Source: Bacteroidales bacterium (GTDB taxonomy: Bacteria > Bacteroidota > Bacteroidia > Bacteroidales > Bacteroidaceae). From it: 64,000 nucleotides of DNA. The translations under genes and the position numbers were made by a program. The notes under the pieces are model-generated. The model saw only the letters and a program-made list of their open reading frames with translations. It did not search any database and was not told the DNA's origin. Shown here piece after piece: positions 1-9,006 of the stretch (the first letter of the stretch is position 1; each line of letters starts with the position of its first letter). The DNA is taken from assembly GCA_030528715.1 (NCBI GenBank), contig JAUMYJ010000002.1, forward strand, positions 62,001-126,000. Direction: 5' to 3'.

Positions 1-178
1 TGAGGGGGTCGGTAAAGTGAAAGAAATGGCCCGAATAATCCCACACGTAGCCATTGCGACGTGTTGTCTTGCAATACCCACCGATTTCGGTAGATTGCTC
101 TAATAGCAAATAGTCGGTATGGCCACAAAATGCAGCATACGATAAACCAGTAATGCCTGCGCCGATAATTAAGTCCAT
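1..178 (-). CDS. FAD/NAD(P)-dependent oxidoreductase, N-terminal part only
   Basis: The gene starts at 178 and runs off the left edge, so only about 59 residues are visible. They begin [17 protein letters not shown], a Rossmann dinucleotide-binding loop (GxGxxG), followed by an acidic FAD-ribose strand (LLLEQS) and [23 protein letters not shown]. This resembles amine-oxidase/protoporphyrinogen-oxidase-like and UDP-galactopyranose-mutase-like flavoproteins. Its ATG overlaps the stop codon of the upstream flippase (TAATG), so the two are probably translationally coupled. In a polysaccharide cluster a sugar-modifying role is plausible, but the substrate cannot be named from this fragment. Confidence 0.8.
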   Translation of the reverse strand, partial: MDLIIGAGITGLSYAAFCGHTDYLLLEQSTEIGGYCKTTRRNGYVWDYSGHFFHFTDPL

Positions 179-1632
179 TACACTATACGTTTTAATTTAT
201 GAGTTACCATGAAGAGAAGGCTTAGTGCAAGTTCATTCTTGAACCAAAGCAATAAAGCAAAGTAGCTGGTAATACCAACTGCCGTACCAATGAGAAGGTG
301 TAGCCATTGTGGCATTGCTATGAGTGTGATGCTCCAAACCAAAAGACTCATGATGACCCCAGCCACACCGAGGCTCCATAGCCTAGGTGGAAACAAGCGT
401 TGTGGCAAATAGTTCCTACCCAAACAAAGCTGTAAGACGAGTACGATAGCCTCAGCTATACAGGTAGCCACCGCTGCACCATTGTAAGAATAGATGGGGA
501 TTAACAAGCAGTTAAGAGAGAAGTTAACTATCGCAGCTCCTAGTGTACTATAAATAACTAGTCTTTCTTTGCCCATAGGGTAAAGTATTTGAATGCCCAA
601 AACGTTTGTAATGGCGGCAAAAAACACAATGGGAGAGAGTAGTTGTAATACCAAGATAGATGGTGTATAGTTTAATCCAAATGCGGAAATAATCAGTGGT
701 TTAGCCAGTGTGATGAGTCCTAGCATGATGGGTAGTGAAATGCTTATTATAAAGAGCATTGATTTGCGGCAGAGGGTATTGAACGTTCCTATGTCACCAG
801 ATTCTAAAAGATATGAGAAGCGTGGTAAAAGTGCTGTACCTATAGAGGTTATGATAGACAACACAATGTGAGACAAGCGTACAGGGACTGCGTAATAACC
901 CACAGCGGCATCAGACTGAAAAAAGCCTAGCATAACAGCATCTAAGTGAACATAAACGCTGATTACCACACTGAGCACGAAAAGGGTCAAGCAGGGTTTG
1001 AGGTGACGCATGACTTCTAACTTGCTCCAACGCAAGCCACGCAAACTAATAAATTTTCGTAAGTAGGCAATGTTAAAAAAATAGTTGCCAATATTAGCCA
1101 ATACAGAGATAATGGCATAGATGATAACGTCATTGTGTGTTTTTACAAAGGTCAATAGTAATACCATCGACAAAGCCTTGATGGCTAGCGAGCGTATCGT
1201 GATGTATTTAAATTCCTCGACACCCTGGTAAAACCAATTGACCGATAATGGGCCTAATACAATACTCGTACCCATTACGAAAAACAGCATCTGATGCTCG
1301 TATATTCGTGGTACAGTCCAAGCTAATACGAAGATAGCAGAAGAGGCTATCAACGTTGTTAGGCAATGTAGCAAAAACACCTCTATGGTAATTTTGCTGC
1401 GCTCATATAAATCATCACGATGCCGAGCGATAAGGCGTGTTGCATACAATGCAATGCCTATATTGGCAAACATCGCAACATAGCCTAATATAGCGTTGTA
1501 GAAGTTATACAGCCCTACACCTTCAGGCTGTAACACTCTGGAGATGTAGGGAAACGTAATGAGAGGAAATATCAAGCCTAAGAAAGTGTTAGCTATCGTG
1601 TAGACGATATTTCCTTTGATCGACTTACCCAT
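178..1632 (-). CDS. Wzx-type polysaccharide flippase
   Basis: A 484-residue, highly hydrophobic protein with about 12-14 predicted membrane helices spread over its whole length. It starts [20 protein letters not shown] and contains the early [19 protein letters not shown] segment typical of the PST/MVF (MATE-like) family of O-antigen and exopolysaccharide translocases. The expected role is to flip lipid-linked repeat units across the inner membrane. It lies 33 nt after rmlB and overlaps the next gene by one base, so the three form one minus-strand unit. The transported glycan is not known from sequence. Confidence 0.88.
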   Translation of the reverse strand: MGKSIKGNIVYTIANTFLGLIFPLITFPYISRVLQPEGVGLYNFYNAILGYVAMFANIGIALYATRLIARHRDDLYERSKITIEVFLLHCLTTLIASSAIFVLAWTVPRIYEHQMLFFVMGTSIVLGPLSVNWFYQGVEEFKYITIRSLAIKALSMVLLLTFVKTHNDVIIYAIISVLANIGNYFFNIAYLRKFISLRGLRWSKLEVMRHLKPCLTLFVLSVVISVYVHLDAVMLGFFQSDAAVGYYAVPVRLSHIVLSIITSIGTALLPRFSYLLESGDIGTFNTLCRKSMLFIISISLPIMLGLITLAKPLIISAFGLNYTPSILVLQLLSPIVFFAAITNVLGIQILYPMGKERLVIYSTLGAAIVNFSLNCLLIPIYSYNGAAVATCIAEAIVLVLQLCLGRNYLPQRLFPPRLWSLGVAGVIMSLLVWSITLIAMPQWLHLLIGTAVGITSYFALLLWFKNELALSLLFMVTHKLKRIV

Positions 1633-1665
1633 GACGCTGCAAAACTACTATATCATAGTAACTAC

Positions 1666-2808
1666 CTACTCCCCCTTATACATCTCCTCATAATAGCGTT
1701 CGTACTCGCCCGAGGTAATGGTATCTAGCCAGGCTTGGTTGTCGAGATACCAGCGTACGGTTTTTTCGATGCCTTCTTCGAATTGTAGGCTGGGCTCCCA
1801 GCCTAGCTCTTGTTGCAACTTGGTAGAGTCTATGGCATAGCGCATGTCGTGTCCCTTGCGATCGGTGACGTAGGTGATCAGTTTAAGTGAGTGCCCCTCG
1901 GGGTTACCCACTAGGCGGTCTACGGTGTTGATGATGACTTTGATGAGGTCTATATTTTTCCACTCGTTAAAGCCACCAATGTTGTACGTATCGGCCACCT
2001 TACCTTTGTGGAAGATGAGGTCGATGGCGCGGGCGTGGTCTTCTACGTAGAGCCAATCGCGCACGTTTTCGCCTTTGCCATACACGGGTAGGGCTTTGCC
2101 TTGGCGGATATTGTTGATAAAAAGGGGAATGAGCTTCTCAGGGAATTGGTATGGGCCGTAGTTGTTAGAGCAGTTAGTCACAATAGTGGGCAGGCCGTAT
2201 GTGTCATGAAAGGCACGTACGAAATGATCGCTGCTAGCCTTGGAGGCCGAGTAGGGGCTATGGGGGTTGTACTTCGTTGTCTCATAAAAGAAGTCTTCGC
2301 CATAGGCTAAATGCTGCTCGCTTGATGAGGCCGTTGTGCTAAATGGCGGTGTGATGCCCTCTGGATGTGTCAAGTCGAGTGCCCCATACACCTCGTCGGT
2401 AGAGATGTGGTAAAACAGTTTGCCCTCATAGCCCTCGGGTTGAGCCTCCCAATGGTTTTTGGCTGCTTGAAGTAGGCTGAGTGTGCCCATCACGTTGGTT
2501 TGAGCAAAGGTAAAAGGGTCTTTGATGCTACGGTCTACGTGACTTTCAGCCGCAAGGTGAATGATACCATCAACGGCATTCTCAGCCATCAGTCTACTCA
2601 TGTGCTCAAAATCACAAATATCAGCACGCACGAAGGTATAATTGGGCTTACCTTCAAGATCACGTAGCGTCATAAGGTTGCCAGCGTAGGTTAGTTTATC
2701 TACATTGATAATATGATAGTTGGGGTACTTGTTTACAAATAAACGTACCACATGACTGCCGATAAAGCCTGCGCCTCCTGTAATGATGATGCTGCGTTTT
2801 GTTGCCAT
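1666..2808 (-). CDS. rfbB: dTDP-glucose 4,6-dehydratase
   Basis: A 380-residue short-chain dehydrogenase of the extended type that converts dTDP-glucose to dTDP-4-keto-6-deoxyglucose, the second step of dTDP-rhamnose synthesis (also called RmlB). Visible motifs are the N-terminal GGAGFIGSH NAD-binding loop, the STDEVYG active-site strand (Thr, Asp, Glu) near residue 136, and the YSASK catalytic Tyr/Lys near residue 186. NCSNNYGPYQFPEKLIP and GENVRDWLYVEDH are diagnostic for this enzyme. Length is slightly above the usual 350 residues because of an insert before YSASK. It is the first gene of the polysaccharide unit. rmlA, C and D are not in the window. Confidence 0.95.
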   Translation of the reverse strand: MATKRSIIITGGAGFIGSHVVRLFVNKYPNYHIINVDKLTYAGNLMTLRDLEGKPNYTFVRADICDFEHMSRLMAENAVDGIIHLAAESHVDRSIKDPFTFAQTNVMGTLSLLQAAKNHWEAQPEGYEGKLFYHISTDEVYGALDLTHPEGITPPFSTTASSSEQHLAYGEDFFYETTKYNPHSPYSASKASSDHFVRAFHDTYGLPTIVTNCSNNYGPYQFPEKLIPLFINNIRQGKALPVYGKGENVRDWLYVEDHARAIDLIFHKGKVADTYNIGGFNEWKNIDLIKVIINTVDRLVGNPEGHSLKLITYVTDRKGHDMRYAIDSTKLQQELGWEPSLQFEEGIEKTVRWYLDNQAWLDTITSGEYERYYEEMYKGE

Positions 2809-3336
2809 AGTGTTTGTAATACTTATCTATCTTATGGTTTAATCTCGGGTCGTAAATCATGTTTGTCAGTCCTAACTTCTATGTTTCAATGTGCTTCTTG
2901 CTTCTTAAAATGGAAAAGACAAACATTATATAACTAACAAGCAAAAGTACAATAAAAAAAGCATATAACCCCTATTCTTTATAGAGAAAAGCGACTAACC
3001 CCTCCCTTAACTACGCGACACCAACTTCAAACTATTGAAAAACCATGAAGTTAATTAAGGTGAATGTATTGGGTTATGAACTTAAAAGCTGTTTAACGGT
3101 CGCTATACAGCTGTATATGGTGCATTATAAGCTGTATAACGACCATTAAGCAGAACCTATGCCCTTTACGTAGGTTCGCGAGCTTAGGTAAGAACAGGCG
3201 TCTAGCAACACGACCTTACATAGGGTATGTGATGTGGGGAGATATTCCTTACTTAATAGTATAACCCCATGGCTTGCAGGCAGCAGTAATAAGTTTTTTT
3301 AAGGGTAATAATATCCCTTGTATGTCAAGAAAGCCG
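2809..3336. other. Gene-free region upstream of rfbB and the metal locus
   Basis: About 530 nt between divergent transcription units with no convincing coding frame. It holds the paired palindrome at 3087-3153 and the promoter of the Cys-rich gene at its right end. The part near rfbB is AT-rich and should hold its promoter, but I could not pick a clear one. Confidence 0.6.
3087..3153. repeat. Paired palindrome, copy 1
   Basis: Two near-palindromic boxes, 3088-3111 and 3131-3153, are arranged as a larger inverted repeat: arms 3089-3112 and 3130-3153 match at 21 of 24 positions, with 17 nt between. The shared box is close to GCTGTATAACG-N2-CGTTATACAGC. A second element of the same design occurs at 12378-12445. 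It could be a regulator-binding pair (boxes about four helical turns apart) or a small dispersed repeat. Confidence 0.65.
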
Positions 3337-3344
3337 TAACTTTG
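3337..3344 (+). promoter_or_regulatory. Bacteroidetes -7 box, TAACTTTG
   Basis: TAACTTTG fits the Bacteroidetes -7 consensus TAnnTTTG, and a weak -33 element (CTTG, 3317-3320) lies 16 nt upstream. Transcription would start near 3350, on top of the first possible ATG. This favours the second ATG at 3374 as the real start of the Cys-rich protein. Confidence 0.55.
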
Positions 3345-3373
3345 TATCCATGAACAAGCAATGCACTACATCT

Positions 3374-3781
3374 ATGCACACACGCTTTGGCCTTATAGGG
3401 TCACTGCTTTTGGCGCTGCTGGTGGCCTATCTAAGCGTGGGGCTACCAGTAATGCATTGCTTGCACAGTCAAACGACTTCGGCCTACCTTGGTAACGACG
3501 ATTGCTGTTCGGATACGGGCGAAAAAACGTGTTGCCCTACCGATAACGATTGTATGAGTATTGGTGTAGCACGTTTAGCACCTACGCTTGTTGCAGCCAA
3601 TGCCACCCCTACACTTGCACCGCTGTGGATTGATTTACCACACTGGCAATTGTTTATGTCTGCATGTGTCACCCTATGCATGCAGTGTAGCGATGGTGCA
3701 TGGTGTAGGTTTGTGCCCTTTTATGGCATTATATCCTCTCCAAGGACTTATCTTTTACGTTTAAGTGTCTTAATCATTTAG
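3374..3781 (+). CDS. Small Cys-rich exported or membrane protein of the metal locus
   Basis: About 135 residues (143 if the ATG at 3350 is used). An N-terminal hydrophobic segment (GLIGSLLLALLVAYLSVGLPVM) serves as signal or anchor and is followed by HC, a DDCC motif, a TCC motif and further cysteines. The pattern resembles the small HYC_CC_PP-type proteins of Bacteroidota that precede TonB receptors; that match is from memory and not tested. It sits 111 nt before a TonB-dependent receptor and is followed by an HMA-domain protein. A role in metal (likely copper) binding or sensing at the cell envelope is inferred. No enzymatic motif is seen. Confidence 0.6.
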   Translation: MHTRFGLIGSLLLALLVAYLSVGLPVMHCLHSQTTSAYLGNDDCCSDTGEKTCCPTDNDCMSIGVARLAPTLVAANATPTLAPLWIDLPHWQLFMSACVTLCMQCSDGAWCRFVPFYGIISSPRTYLLRLSVLII

Positions 3782-3892
3782 CCAATGGCAATCCACCTCG
3801 GTTTGTGAGTAGCAAGTCGAGTATTTTGTGCGCATACTTCTCTTTTTCCATAGGTAGGCGCAGTATTTTATGACGATTAAGACAACCTTTTC

Positions 3893-6103
3893 ATGAAGAC
3901 TTTTTATACCTACATGCGCCATGCCCTTGCAGTGGTAGTAGCTACTGTTGCGCAATCGGCTATGGCACAACATGCCACTGTGAGTGGTCAAGTATTAACA
4001 ACCGATGGCACGCCTCTTGTTGGTGCTACCGTACGCTATACTGGTGGCGAGTCCACATTTACCGACGGTGATGGTCGCTTTGTGTTGCCCTTGGTGGACA
4101 ATGCACGTCAGGTCGTAGTAAGCTACATAGGGTATCATAGCGATAGTGCAGCAGTAGGGGCTATACCTTTGCGCTTCGTGCTACGCGAAGATAAGGCTTT
4201 TGACACTTTGGCCGAGGCCGAGATAACCACACGTCGCAAGGGATTAGTGCAAGGGCAAGGCATTACCAACACCATCACCATCACCAACGAAGAACTGACC
4301 AAAGCTGCTTGCTGCAACCTTGGTGAGAGCTTTGTGACCAACCCCTCGGTAGACGTATCGTATAGCGATGCCGCCACGGGTGCACGGCAAATAAAGCTGC
4401 TAGGTCTATCGGGCAGCTACGTGCAAATGCTCACCGAAAATGTACCCGCCTATCGTGGAGCCGCTGCGCCCTTTGCTTTGGGCTATATGCCTGGCCCATG
4501 GATGCAGAGCATACAAGTTTCTAAGGGAGCAGCACAAGTCAAGCAGGGCTATGAGAGCATCACAGGGCAAATCAACATTGAAATGGTAAAGCCACAGCGC
4601 GATGAAGCAATAAACCTAAACTTCTATGGCGATACCGACAGCCGCTGGGAAGCCAACGCTGATGCCAATCTTGACCTAGGTAAAGGCTGGCACACCAGCC
4701 TACTAGGCCATTACGAAGATACCAAAGGCCACCATGACGACAACCACGACGGCTTACTTGACAAGCCCAATTTGCGTCAATTCCACCTACAAAATCGCTG
4801 GAACTATGCTGGCGGTCGCTATCAAATGCACGCCTCACTACGTACCTTACACGAAAAACGTACAGGTGGCCAAACACATAAAACAGCTATGCCTACGGTA
4901 GGCTATCCACTCTATCGTATTGCCGTAGATACCGAGCGTTACGAGGCTTTCGTCAAGCAGTCTTATTTGCTCAATGCCTTGCGTGGCACTAATATTGCCC
5001 TTATACTATCAGGTAATACACATTTACAGACGGCTACTTATGGCTATCGCCATTATGCTGTAAACCAAAAGAACGCCTATGCCTCACTCATGTACGAGAC
5101 CGACCTCACGGCCGAGACCTCGCTATCACTAGGCACAAGCTACGTTTACGACTATATGGGCGAGAGCTATCAGCTTGTACAGCAGCCCACAGGCGTACAC
5201 ATTCGTACGCCACGAGGCGAACATGTAGGCGGTATGTATGGTGAATATACCTATAAGCACGATGACCACTTAGTGCTAAGTGCTGGCTTGCGCTGGGATC
5301 ATAGTAGTCGTTGGGGGAGCTTTATCACACCTCGCGTACATGCCAAGTGGAAACCCATAGAGACACTTACCTTGCGTGCTTCGGCTGGCCGAGGCTATCG
5401 CACAGCTTATGCCTTGGCAGAACAACACAACCTGCTAGCTTCTGGTCGTACTATCGTGCTAGGGAGAGATGTGCAAGAGGCAGCCAACAACTATGGCCTC
5501 TCGGCCATGTGGTCAGTCCCTCTAGCCGGTCGCACACTTACACTCAATGCAGACTACTACTACACACACTTTGACCGCCAACTGATAGCCAACTACGAAG
5601 TATCTCCCACAGAGCTCCACTTAGAAGCACTTAGCGGACGCTCGTATGCACATACGTTACAATTTGACGCTACCTATGAGTGGCTGTCAGGATTTACCAC
5701 TACGGCTGCCTACCGCTATCAGGACGTTCGTAGTACATACAATGGTGTGCTGATGCGCAAGCCACTGACGCATCGCTACAAGGTGCTCCTTACAGCCTCG
5801 TATCGTACGGCCAATGGCAACTGGCAGTTTGATGCTACGGGACTAGTCAATGGTGGTGGGCATTTGCCTAATACGATAGCTACGCAGCATCACTTCTCTG
5901 CTTATGGACAAATGAGTGCACAAGTGACACGCTGGTTTAAGACGTGGAGCGTGTATATCGGTGGCGAGAACTTGACGAATTATAAACAAGCTAATGCCAT
6001 ATTTGCACCCGACCAGCCATTTAGTACAACTTTTGAGCCTACGCTAGTCTATGGCCCGCTACATGGCGCTATGGCTTATGTAGGACTACGCTTACGTTTA
6101 TAA
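3893..6103 (+). CDS. TonB-dependent outer-membrane receptor (metal-locus type)
   Basis: A 736-residue receptor. After a signal peptide (cleavage near AMAQ, residue 25) comes a carboxypeptidase-regulatory-like beta domain (VSGQVLTTDGTPLVGATVRY, residues 30-105). The plug domain follows with KAACCNLGESFVTNPSVD and ITGQINIEM, then a long beta-barrel ending in an aromatic/hydrophobic C-terminus (YVGLRLRL). The paired cysteines in the plug are a feature I associate with Bacteroidota receptors linked to HMA-domain proteins. It is 7 nt from the next gene, an HMA-domain protein, so import of a metal or metal chelate, possibly copper, is the best inference. The substrate is not proven by sequence. Confidence 0.9.
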   Translation: MKTFYTYMRHALAVVVATVAQSAMAQHATVSGQVLTTDGTPLVGATVRYTGGESTFTDGDGRFVLPLVDNARQVVVSYIGYHSDSAAVGAIPLRFVLREDKAFDTLAEAEITTRRKGLVQGQGITNTITITNEELTKAACCNLGESFVTNPSVDVSYSDAATGARQIKLLGLSGSYVQMLTENVPAYRGAAAPFALGYMPGPWMQSIQVSKGAAQVKQGYESITGQINIEMVKPQRDEAINLNFYGDTDSRWEANADANLDLGKGWHTSLLGHYEDTKGHHDDNHDGLLDKPNLRQFHLQNRWNYAGGRYQMHASLRTLHEKRTGGQTHKTAMPTVGYPLYRIAVDTERYEAFVKQSYLLNALRGTNIALILSGNTHLQTATYGYRHYAVNQKNAYASLMYETDLTAETSLSLGTSYVYDYMGESYQLVQQPTGVHIRTPRGEHVGGMYGEYTYKHDDHLVLSAGLRWDHSSRWGSFITPRVHAKWKPIETLTLRASAGRGYRTAYALAEQHNLLASGRTIVLGRDVQEAANNYGLSAMWSVPLAGRTLTLNADYYYTHFDRQLIANYEVSPTELHLEALSGRSYAHTLQFDATYEWLSGFTTTAAYRYQDVRSTYNGVLMRKPLTHRYKVLLTASYRTANGNWQFDATGLVNGGGHLPNTIATQHHFSAYGQMSAQVTRWFKTWSVYIGGENLTNYKQANAIFAPDQPFSTTFEPTLVYGPLHGAMAYVGLRLRL

Positions 6104-6110
6104 CACATTT

Positions 6111-6470
6111 ATGATTGACAAGATGAAGACTTTTTTGCTTACAATATGTTTTGCGTTTGCGAGTACGCTAGTAGCAACAGCCAAGGACATTCAAACGCTA
6201 CGCCTCACAACCACACCACAGATGCACTGTGGCGGTTGTGAAGCACGAATAAATAAAGCATTGCGCTTTGGCAAAGGAGTGACAAGCATTCAAATCAACC
6301 GCACGAGCCAAGTCATAATCGTGCACTACGATGCTGATAAAACTCAGCCAGAGCGTATCCTTAAAGCGGTGGATAAAACTGGCTATAAGCCTCGCCTATT
6401 AAAAGAAAAGGAACACGTAACCATACACCACGATGAGCCTTGCCCCATACAAACGGGTAAGGTAAAGTAA
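6111..6470 (+). CDS. Periplasmic heavy-metal-associated (HMA) domain protein
   Basis: A 119-residue exported protein. The signal peptide MKTFLLTICFAFASTLVATA is followed by an HMA fold (residues about 27-95) with the metal-binding loop MHCGGCEARI, the GMxCxxC pattern of copper chaperones and P-type ATPase domains with His in place of Thr. A short C-terminal tail adds HHDEPC, further possible ligands. The start could instead be the ATG at 6123, which removes four residues before the signal peptide. It lies just behind the TonB receptor and probably receives or buffers the imported metal in the periplasm. Confidence 0.85.
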   Translation: MIDKMKTFLLTICFAFASTLVATAKDIQTLRLTTTPQMHCGGCEARINKALRFGKGVTSIQINRTSQVIIVHYDADKTQPERILKAVDKTGYKPRLLKEKEHVTIHHDEPCPIQTGKVK

Positions 6471-6508
6471 ATGTATAGACTAGGCATATACGCCTTAAAC
6501 AAAAAAAT

Positions 6509-6575
6509 ACCACTCCATACGACTAGCCACACCACTGCTTTTGAAGCAGTGGTGTGGCTAGTCGTATGGAGTGGT
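6509..6575. terminator. Perfect 32-bp hairpin, bidirectional terminator
   Basis: Arms 6509-6540 and 6544-6575 are perfectly complementary over 32 bp with a 3-nt loop. It lies between convergent units (HMA gene ending at 6470, acyltransferase ending at 6584). An A7 run just left of it gives a U tract for the minus-strand transcript. Confidence 0.85.
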
Positions 6576-6583
6576 GTATCAAG

Positions 6584-7528
6584 CTAACGCAACAACGCAG
6601 CACGACCAAAAAGATAGCATAGCCGCGTACGATCAAGCAACGCTGCCATGGCCAAACACCCTACTAGACTCATGATGATGGTGGTAAACGTATGCATTAG
6701 CCCCGTAGTATCGTGGGCAAACAAAGGTAGTAGGTACTTGGCAGCTAAAGTAAAAATGGGGTGAAAGATGTAAATCGGGAAAGTATTTCTGCCAACATAG
6801 TCTACAACCTTAGCGACACGCCCCTTAAACCACGCACCGATTTGTGTGGCAAACGAAAAGAAACACACTACACTTATCAGTACACCAATGCTATCGGCTC
6901 CTAGCAGTGTGCCATCAATCATCAGTAACCCAAAGGGTAATAGTGGCCAAAGACTATGCACGTATAGGCGTGAAAAATCTTTCCAAAAGCAGTGTACGCC
7001 TATCCCCATGTAGTAATAGCAGGCAGTCTCTATGCCAAGTAGTGGCGTAAAGCGGGCTACCAATGCTAAGGTAACTCCTAGCAGCGTGTAGCGCCCCACT
7101 AACCCCAAAGGAGCAAAGAGCCAATACACCACGTAATACAGCGTGCTGCACACAAGCATCGTATGTAAAAACCAGTAAGGCCCGATAGCATCTATTAGCA
7201 CGATACGCACTAATGCCTCCCAGCTAAACACCTCTAAACCATCGCGCACGGGGAAGTAGAGCGATAGTAATGCAAAGCCTGTTACAAGTATGACGTAGGG
7301 TAGGGCTATTTGCCCTACGTAACGCCCGAAGTCAAGAAGCCGCTTATCAACATTGGTCAAATAGCCCGTTATAAGTAAAAAAGCAGGCATCAAAAAGGCT
7401 AGTACACGTGCTTTTACTTCGGGATATAACTGCCCAAAATTGGCAATGTGAACCAAAATAACTAGCACGATTAACATTGCCCTAAGAATGTTTATCTCAC
7501 GATTATGTGTGCGTTTGATGGCTGTCAT
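6584..7528 (-). CDS. Acyltransferase family 3 membrane protein
   Basis: A 314-residue integral membrane protein with about ten hydrophobic helices. It starts after basic residues (MTAIKRTHNREINILRAMLIVLVILVH), and the REINILRAMLIVLVILVH segment is the helix-1 signature of acyltransferase-3 (OafA/WecH/NodX-like) proteins. GPYWFLHTMLV and NTFPIYIFHP are further family-typical motifs. Such enzymes acetylate or acylate surface sugars at the inner membrane. It is monocistronic, ending at the hairpin at 6509-6575. The acceptor is unknown. Confidence 0.82.
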   Translation of the reverse strand: MTAIKRTHNREINILRAMLIVLVILVHIANFGQLYPEVKARVLAFLMPAFLLITGYLTNVDKRLLDFGRYVGQIALPYVILVTGFALLSLYFPVRDGLEVFSWEALVRIVLIDAIGPYWFLHTMLVCSTLYYVVYWLFAPLGLVGRYTLLGVTLALVARFTPLLGIETACYYYMGIGVHCFWKDFSRLYVHSLWPLLPFGLLMIDGTLLGADSIGVLISVVCFFSFATQIGAWFKGRVAKVVDYVGRNTFPIYIFHPIFTLAAKYLLPLFAHDTTGLMHTFTTIIMSLVGCLAMAALLDRTRLCYLFGRAALLR

Positions 7529-7563
7529 TAGTCGGGTATTTATAGCGCAGGGCGTTTAGGTCA

Positions 7564-7604
7564 ACTCCCATCGAGGCGAGTGCATGACTCGTCCCGATGG
7601 GAGT
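7564..7604. terminator. Terminator-like hairpin after kbl
   Basis: Arms 7564-7581 and 7587-7604 pair over 18 bp with few mismatches and a 5-nt loop. It lies between kbl (ending 7623, minus) and the start of the acyltransferase, so it should terminate kbl transcripts. There is no long U tract. Confidence 0.6.
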
Positions 7605-7622
7605 CTATGGTATGTAAATCGA

Positions 7623-8810
7623 TTATTTCACGACACCAAGCTCTTGCCCGACTTTGATAAAGGCAGCAATGGCTTTGTCAAGGTGTTCGCGGGTGTGGCA
7701 TGCAGACAGCTGCACACGGATACGAGCCTCGTTCTTGGGCACTACGGGATAGAAAAAGCCGGTAACATACACGCCCTCATCTTGCATGCGAGCCGCAAAT
7801 TTCTGCGATAGTGGAGCATCGTAAAGCATCACAGCGCAAATAGCACTTTGTGTAGGCTTTATATCAAAGCCAGCTGCAAGCATTTTGGTGCGGAAATATT
7901 CTACGTTTTCTACCAAGCGGTCGTGAAGTGCATTGCTCTCTTTCAAAATGCGGAAGGTAGCCAAACCTGCTCCAACAATAGCGGGGGCTACGCTGTTTGA
8001 GAAGAGGTACGGACGGCTACGCTGACGGAGCATCTCGATGATTTCCTTCTTGCCTGTCGTAAAGCCACCCATAGCACCACCAAAAGCCTTGCCGAGTGTA
8101 CCAGTATAAACGTCTACACGATCGTACGTGTCAAAAAACTCACTGACACCTCGTCCCGTAGCACCGACTACACCAGCCGAGTGGCTTTCATCTACGATAA
8201 CAAGTGCATCGTACTTTTCGGCCAAGTCGCATATCTTGTCAATAGGGGCTACATTGCCGTCCATAGAGAATACGCCATCGGTCACAATCACGCGGAAGCG
8301 TTGCTCTTGTGCTTGCTGCAAGCAGGCTTCGAGTTCTTCCATATTAGCGTTAGCATAGCGGTAGCGTTTGGCCTTGCATAGGCGCACTCCGTCAATGATG
8401 GAAGCGTGGTTGAGTGCATCGCTTATGATGGCATCTTCGGCTGTAAGGAGAGGCTCAAACAAGCCACCATTGGCATCAAAGCAAGCTGCATAGAGTATGG
8501 TATCTTCTGTATGAAAAAACTCTGAGATAGCGGCTTCGAGCTGCTTGTGAAGCGTCTGCGTACCACAGATGAAGCGCACCGACGACATGCCATAACCAAA
8601 GCTATCCATCGCTTGTTTGGCACCAGCAATGAGCTCGGGGTGATTAGATAATCCAAGGTAGTTATTGGCGCAGAAGTTTAGCACCGTCTTGCCATTGACT
8701 GAGATTTCGGCACCTTGGGCGTTTTCGATAAAACGCTCGTTTTTGTAAAGACCTGCCTCTCGAATTGCTGCGAGCTCGTTTTGCAGGTGTTGTTGCAGTT
8801 TGCTGTACAT
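7623..8810 (-). CDS. kbl: 2-amino-3-ketobutyrate CoA ligase (glycine C-acetyltransferase)
   Basis: A 395-residue PLP enzyme of the alpha-oxoamine synthase family that cleaves 2-amino-3-ketobutyrate with CoA to glycine and acetyl-CoA. Visible features are FCANNYLGLSNHPEL near residue 45, the DESHSAG motif near 210, and the PLP-lysine motif GTLGKAFGG near 240. Length matches the family (about 395). It is divergently arranged with an SDR threonine dehydrogenase starting at 9007. Together they form the threonine-to-glycine pathway. Confidence 0.95.
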   Translation of the reverse strand: MYSKLQQHLQNELAAIREAGLYKNERFIENAQGAEISVNGKTVLNFCANNYLGLSNHPELIAGAKQAMDSFGYGMSSVRFICGTQTLHKQLEAAISEFFHTEDTILYAACFDANGGLFEPLLTAEDAIISDALNHASIIDGVRLCKAKRYRYANANMEELEACLQQAQEQRFRVIVTDGVFSMDGNVAPIDKICDLAEKYDALVIVDESHSAGVVGATGRGVSEFFDTYDRVDVYTGTLGKAFGGAMGGFTTGKKEIIEMLRQRSRPYLFSNSVAPAIVGAGLATFRILKESNALHDRLVENVEYFRTKMLAAGFDIKPTQSAICAVMLYDAPLSQKFAARMQDEGVYVTGFFYPVVPKNEARIRVQLSACHTREHLDKAIAAFIKVGQELGVVK

Positions 8811-9006
8811 GGGTTTTCCTTGCGGTTAAAGGGTATGTATATGAGATAATATGGCGTTATAACATGCGACGAGCTGCCCTAGCAGCAGCCAAATCACATA
8901 GACGCTACAAAGTAACGACATTTTTTTGAAATAAGGTATATTTCATTAGTGGTGTTTCAAAAAAAAGTCGTTACTTTGTAGCTACTTATATACTATAATA
9001 AAAGGA

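Noticed and set aside
2101..2310. Plus-strand open frame inside rfbB
   Set aside because: It lies wholly antisense to a well-conserved gene and its product has no recognisable feature.
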